A stretch of 64,000 nucleotides of DNA from positions 15,525,649 through 15,589,648 of the forward strand of contig OY747721.1 of the NCBI GenBank assembly GCA_963556495.2, given 5' to 3'. Numbering within the stretch: position 1 is the first letter of the stretch; every line of letters starts with the position of its first letter. Positions 53,480-64,000 of this stretch are shown piece by piece. Below the pieces are notes generated by a model, which was not told where the DNA came from, made no database searches, and saw only the letters and a list, made by a program, of their open reading frames with translations. Position numbers and translations under genes: made by a program. This DNA is from Valencia hispanica (Eukaryota > Chordata > Actinopteri > Cyprinodontiformes > Valenciidae).

Positions 53480-54200
53480 AACTTTATAGAACTTACCCCT
53501 TTTATGTTTTGTTTTCTTTTTTGCGACTTTGCTAATGTCCTTTTTTTTTTACTATTGCGGAAAATAATAAAATTAGTTTTCATTGGATTGAGAGAAAGTT
53601 GATTGCATCAAACCTAGATATCCATTTTTAGAAGGTTGACATTTATATTTTCAGTTTCTTTTGGATTCTTATGGGCAAAAAACAAATTTGTGTCATCAGT
53701 AAATAATACTTTATGGAAAACAGATAATTTACAAAATCGTTTATATATAGAATGTAAAGAGAAGTGGACCTAAAGTTGAACCCCAGGGGACCTCATACTT
53801 GTTTTCTTTGAAAGACGATTTGTAATTACCATAAATATCCTGATATCTTCCCAACAAATAACTCTGATGCGATGTTTTAATTTTTCTTTTTTAAACTCTC
53901 TTTTTATTTGTGAGGAAATAGTATGTATACAACAACCGACATCTTGTTACACATATCTTTCCACTGAGTATTTGAATTTTGTGGGCATATTTAGGTTAAT
54001 ACAACACTCCAAAATTTGTGTGTACTGTTCATGTGGATTGTAGCATCCTCGTATCATTCTCTAGTGCCTACATCACCTCATTACACCGTTTTAATTGTTC
54101 AATGAGAATTTTGAGACGAATGGTGTCAAATTCTTTAGATAAGTCTAAGAAAAGCTTGGTTTTTATGATGCTGTTTTTTCTCTAATGTTCTCAAATGAAC
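53480..54200 (-). pseudogene. LINE reverse-transcriptase relic
   Basis: On the minus strand the segment about 54110-54165 reads KLFLDLSKEFDTIRLKIL, a LINE RT motif (FLDLSKAFDT type). Further along, about 53765-53805 reads EVPWGSTLGPLLF, matching GVPQGSxLGPLLF. The frame is broken throughout. The clade is unclear. Confidence 0.6.
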
Positions 54201-54209
54201 CTCTGAGGC

Positions 54210-56189
54210 CTTCACAGAACAGTTGGATTTAAACTGAGATTAAATGACACACAGGTGGACTATTTACAAATTAGGTGAGCTCAGGACACAATTGACTGCA
54301 CTGACTTATTTATAGGCATCATAGTAAAGGGGTCTGACTAGTTACTCTTACTTTGTGACAAAAACCCAATGAAGTTTGTAACATGACAAAAAGTAAGAAT
54401 GTTAAAGGGGTGTGAACTTTTTTGATAGGAACCGCAGATCTGGAGAAATAAGGGAAACAAAAAATTATTAAAAACACATTTATAGTGAATTTTAATTTTT
54501 ATCCCCTCTGCCACAAATGTTATTATTAAGGCACTACTTTTAGTCAAGGTATATCAATGTTTGATGATCAAATTAGCTGGGAAAATAATAGACAGCGACA
54601 CTCAAGACTGCTTGCTTTATAGTTTATGGCTCATAGGAGTAACATTGTATACATCACAGATGGTGGACATTAATAAGGTCCACCTTAAAACAGCACATCG
54701 CTTTTGCAAAAACTAGCCAACAATAACAGAACGCCATCGACATCACTGCTACTGATGTAAAGTGCATTTGCTTTGAGATGCTACAAGAAGTTAGTCTATT
54801 CACGCATTCATGAAGCTTTCACATGTTACACAATCAAATATAGTCATTATTGTGGTCAACTTTTTTCTGTTATTCATTCACAAACAGCCAAGCTACAATA
54901 CAATTCAAGTATCATTACAGAAATCCTTGCCAATGCTAATAATACCAGAACCGTCTATAGTTGCATTAGTCAGTCTTAAAGGCAGCAGGCAAGCTACAAG
55001 CAAAAATTAATTAGATACACAAAACAAGCATTTACATTTTTTTTTTTGGATTAACTTTATTTCTTGTCAAGATCTCTGGAGAACCTCAGGAATACTGTGT
55101 TAAAGTAAACCTGCTGCAGCCATTCTTAATGACCTAGGCAGAAACTTTCAGGATTTCTGCAAATTTAACATTTCAAAATGTTAACATTTTCTGAATTTCT
55201 AGATTTTTCTCCCCTGCAGAGTTAATAAAACTCGGTATGAAACAATTACTTAGTTGGTAAATGTAAGTTTAATGAACTAATGAACACGGTGCTGAGGTTG
55301 GCTTTCAGGTCAGATGTGTTATAAAAGGCCATTGGAATAGCTCTATTTCAAAATCTAGGCAGCACTACGGGTTACAGCCCATATTCTATCTGAAATAATG
55401 TTGAGATTACTTTACAGGACATGAATTAGGTATACTTTCCTGGAACCTACCAAGTACTTCACCAGAACTTAGAGGTTACTTTCCAAAAACCACCAAGATC
55501 AATTCTGGAATTTACCCGATACCTTCCTGGTACTTTCTAGTTACCTACCTAGAACCTAAAGGTTGCTATGGGCTCTGATACAAAAAAAATTAATGAATCA
55601 GAATTTATGAAGAAATGCATTACAACTAAGAACTCCTACATCAACCAACCGCATGCATTTTGATCTATTTTCCCCCCCCCAGATTAATAATAGGTCAGAT
55701 AAAGTTTTAAAACCTATGCTTTGATGCATGTATTGGAATAATCTTGGAATTCCTTAATTTACTGTAAAAACTACTTATAGGAAAGAATTTGCAGCACAAT
55801 TTTATCTTTTATGTGTTAGATTCCTTGGAAAAAAAGAGAAATCTGAATCAGCAGGTCACCCAGAAATCGATTTGAGCCAGGAAAAGCCTGAATGGTGCAT
55901 CTCGTTTCCAGGTTTTGGGAAGAGGAAGGATTGTTTCCCACAGGAGTGATCCCAGTTGTGAGGTAGAGTGATTGTACAGTGGACACTGAGGCTTAGGCAC
56001 TGGTGTTTCTGTGCAAAAGGAGCCACTTTTTCAACTTGAGCTGGTTTTATCGAGCCCTATTATTTCTGAATCACCTCTTTATCTCTAGGCTTTGGTTGTG
56101 ATCACCGTCACCATCTGGGCAAATTAAAATCTTCACAAAGACCGTTCTCTGTCCTGGGAAGACAATATCTAAACTAATTGGAGAAGAAA
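54210..56189. other. Intergenic sequence downstream of cdr2, mostly unassigned
   Basis: No gene is seen. It probably includes the cdr2 3' UTR at the right. A degenerate cluster of 'ggtacttt/ggaacctacc' phrases lies at 55427-55573, and similar words recur at 56890-56960 and 61045-61085. Confidence 0.4.
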
Positions 56190-63625
<7,436 letters not shown>

Positions 63626-64000
63626 TCACATTTAGCGCCACTAATACTGACGTTGGGAGCTTTTACAAGCAGCTTTGGGAGGTTTTTTTTGTGTGTGCTT
63701 TAGTTGGCAGAAGTCCATAAAGCTGTCTTTTCCTTCACCTAAGGAAACAGATTTTTTTGGAAACCACCCCCCAAAAAAATGCAGCTTTTGAACACAAACC
63801 CATTGTAATCAGATTTCCTAAATTCAGTTTCCAATGTTGAAATTCCTATAAAACTGATTTACTGTTTTCAACAAGGTACTGTATAAATAATAACTTAAAA
63901 CTTAGCAGAATCAATTATGCTGCTTTAATACCCCCTTTAAGTTAGGGGGATGAAAAAAAAGACACTTTAACAGCCAAAATGAAAAAAATATATATTTTGA

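Overview
The window is a stretch of vertebrate nuclear DNA, almost certainly from a teleost fish. The genes have short exons with canonical GT/AG introns. The non-coding sequence is packed with typical fish repeats: a BEL/Pao LTR element, L1/Tx1-type, L2-like, Rex/CR1-like and RTE-like LINEs, tRNA-derived V-SINE-like SINEs, many Tc1 relics, hAT elements and TTAA-target MITEs. I cannot name the species.

Three protein genes and one tRNA gene can be supported. (1) The 3' part of eef2k (elongation factor 2 kinase), + strand, 2905-6739, eight exons giving the last ~311 residues. (2) tRNA-Leu(AAG), + strand, 22471-22552. (3) polr3e (RNA polymerase III subunit RPC5), + strand, 23840-47300, twenty coding exons that add up exactly to a 686-residue protein. 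(4) cdr2 (cerebellar degeneration-related protein 2), - strand, 56190-63576, five exons with the first coding exon beyond the right edge. The order and orientation eef2k>, polr3e>, <cdr2 matches the human 16p12 neighbourhood, so this is a conserved synteny block, and it supports each gene call.

Layout: 1-2900, eef2k intron with a fold-back minisatellite element (423-952) and an internally deleted LINE copy. 2905-6739, eef2k exons. 7000-22450, a ~15 kb transposon-filled intergenic region holding a very young BEL element (8119-14811) inserted in an older SINE, an L2-like LINE 3' end and a broken L1/Tx1 LINE with a G-rich 3' tail. 22240-23100, tRNA-Leu and the likely polr3e promoter. 23840-47300, polr3e, whose introns carry at least a dozen insertions. 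One of these is a nearly intact LINE that makes up almost all of intron 15. Another is a hAT element nested in a TTAA element. 47301-56189, intergenic space between the convergent polr3e and cdr2, mostly DNA-transposon relics including a THAP-domain exon. 56190-64000, cdr2.

The host genes are housekeeping or regulatory in nature. eEF2K brakes translation elongation, RPC5 is part of the machine that transcribes tRNA genes such as the one next door, and CDR2 is a coiled-coil protein. I found no convincing new multi-gene system. The best leads are the fold-back element with head-to-head 20-bp repeats, the tRNA gene and a separate consensus B-box upstream of a Pol III subunit gene, the young BEL copy, the LINE-filled intron, and the nested hAT element carrying an unrecognised ~1 kb insert. 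Splice sites and repeat boundaries were read by eye. Family names for repeats are recognition calls and were not checked against a database.
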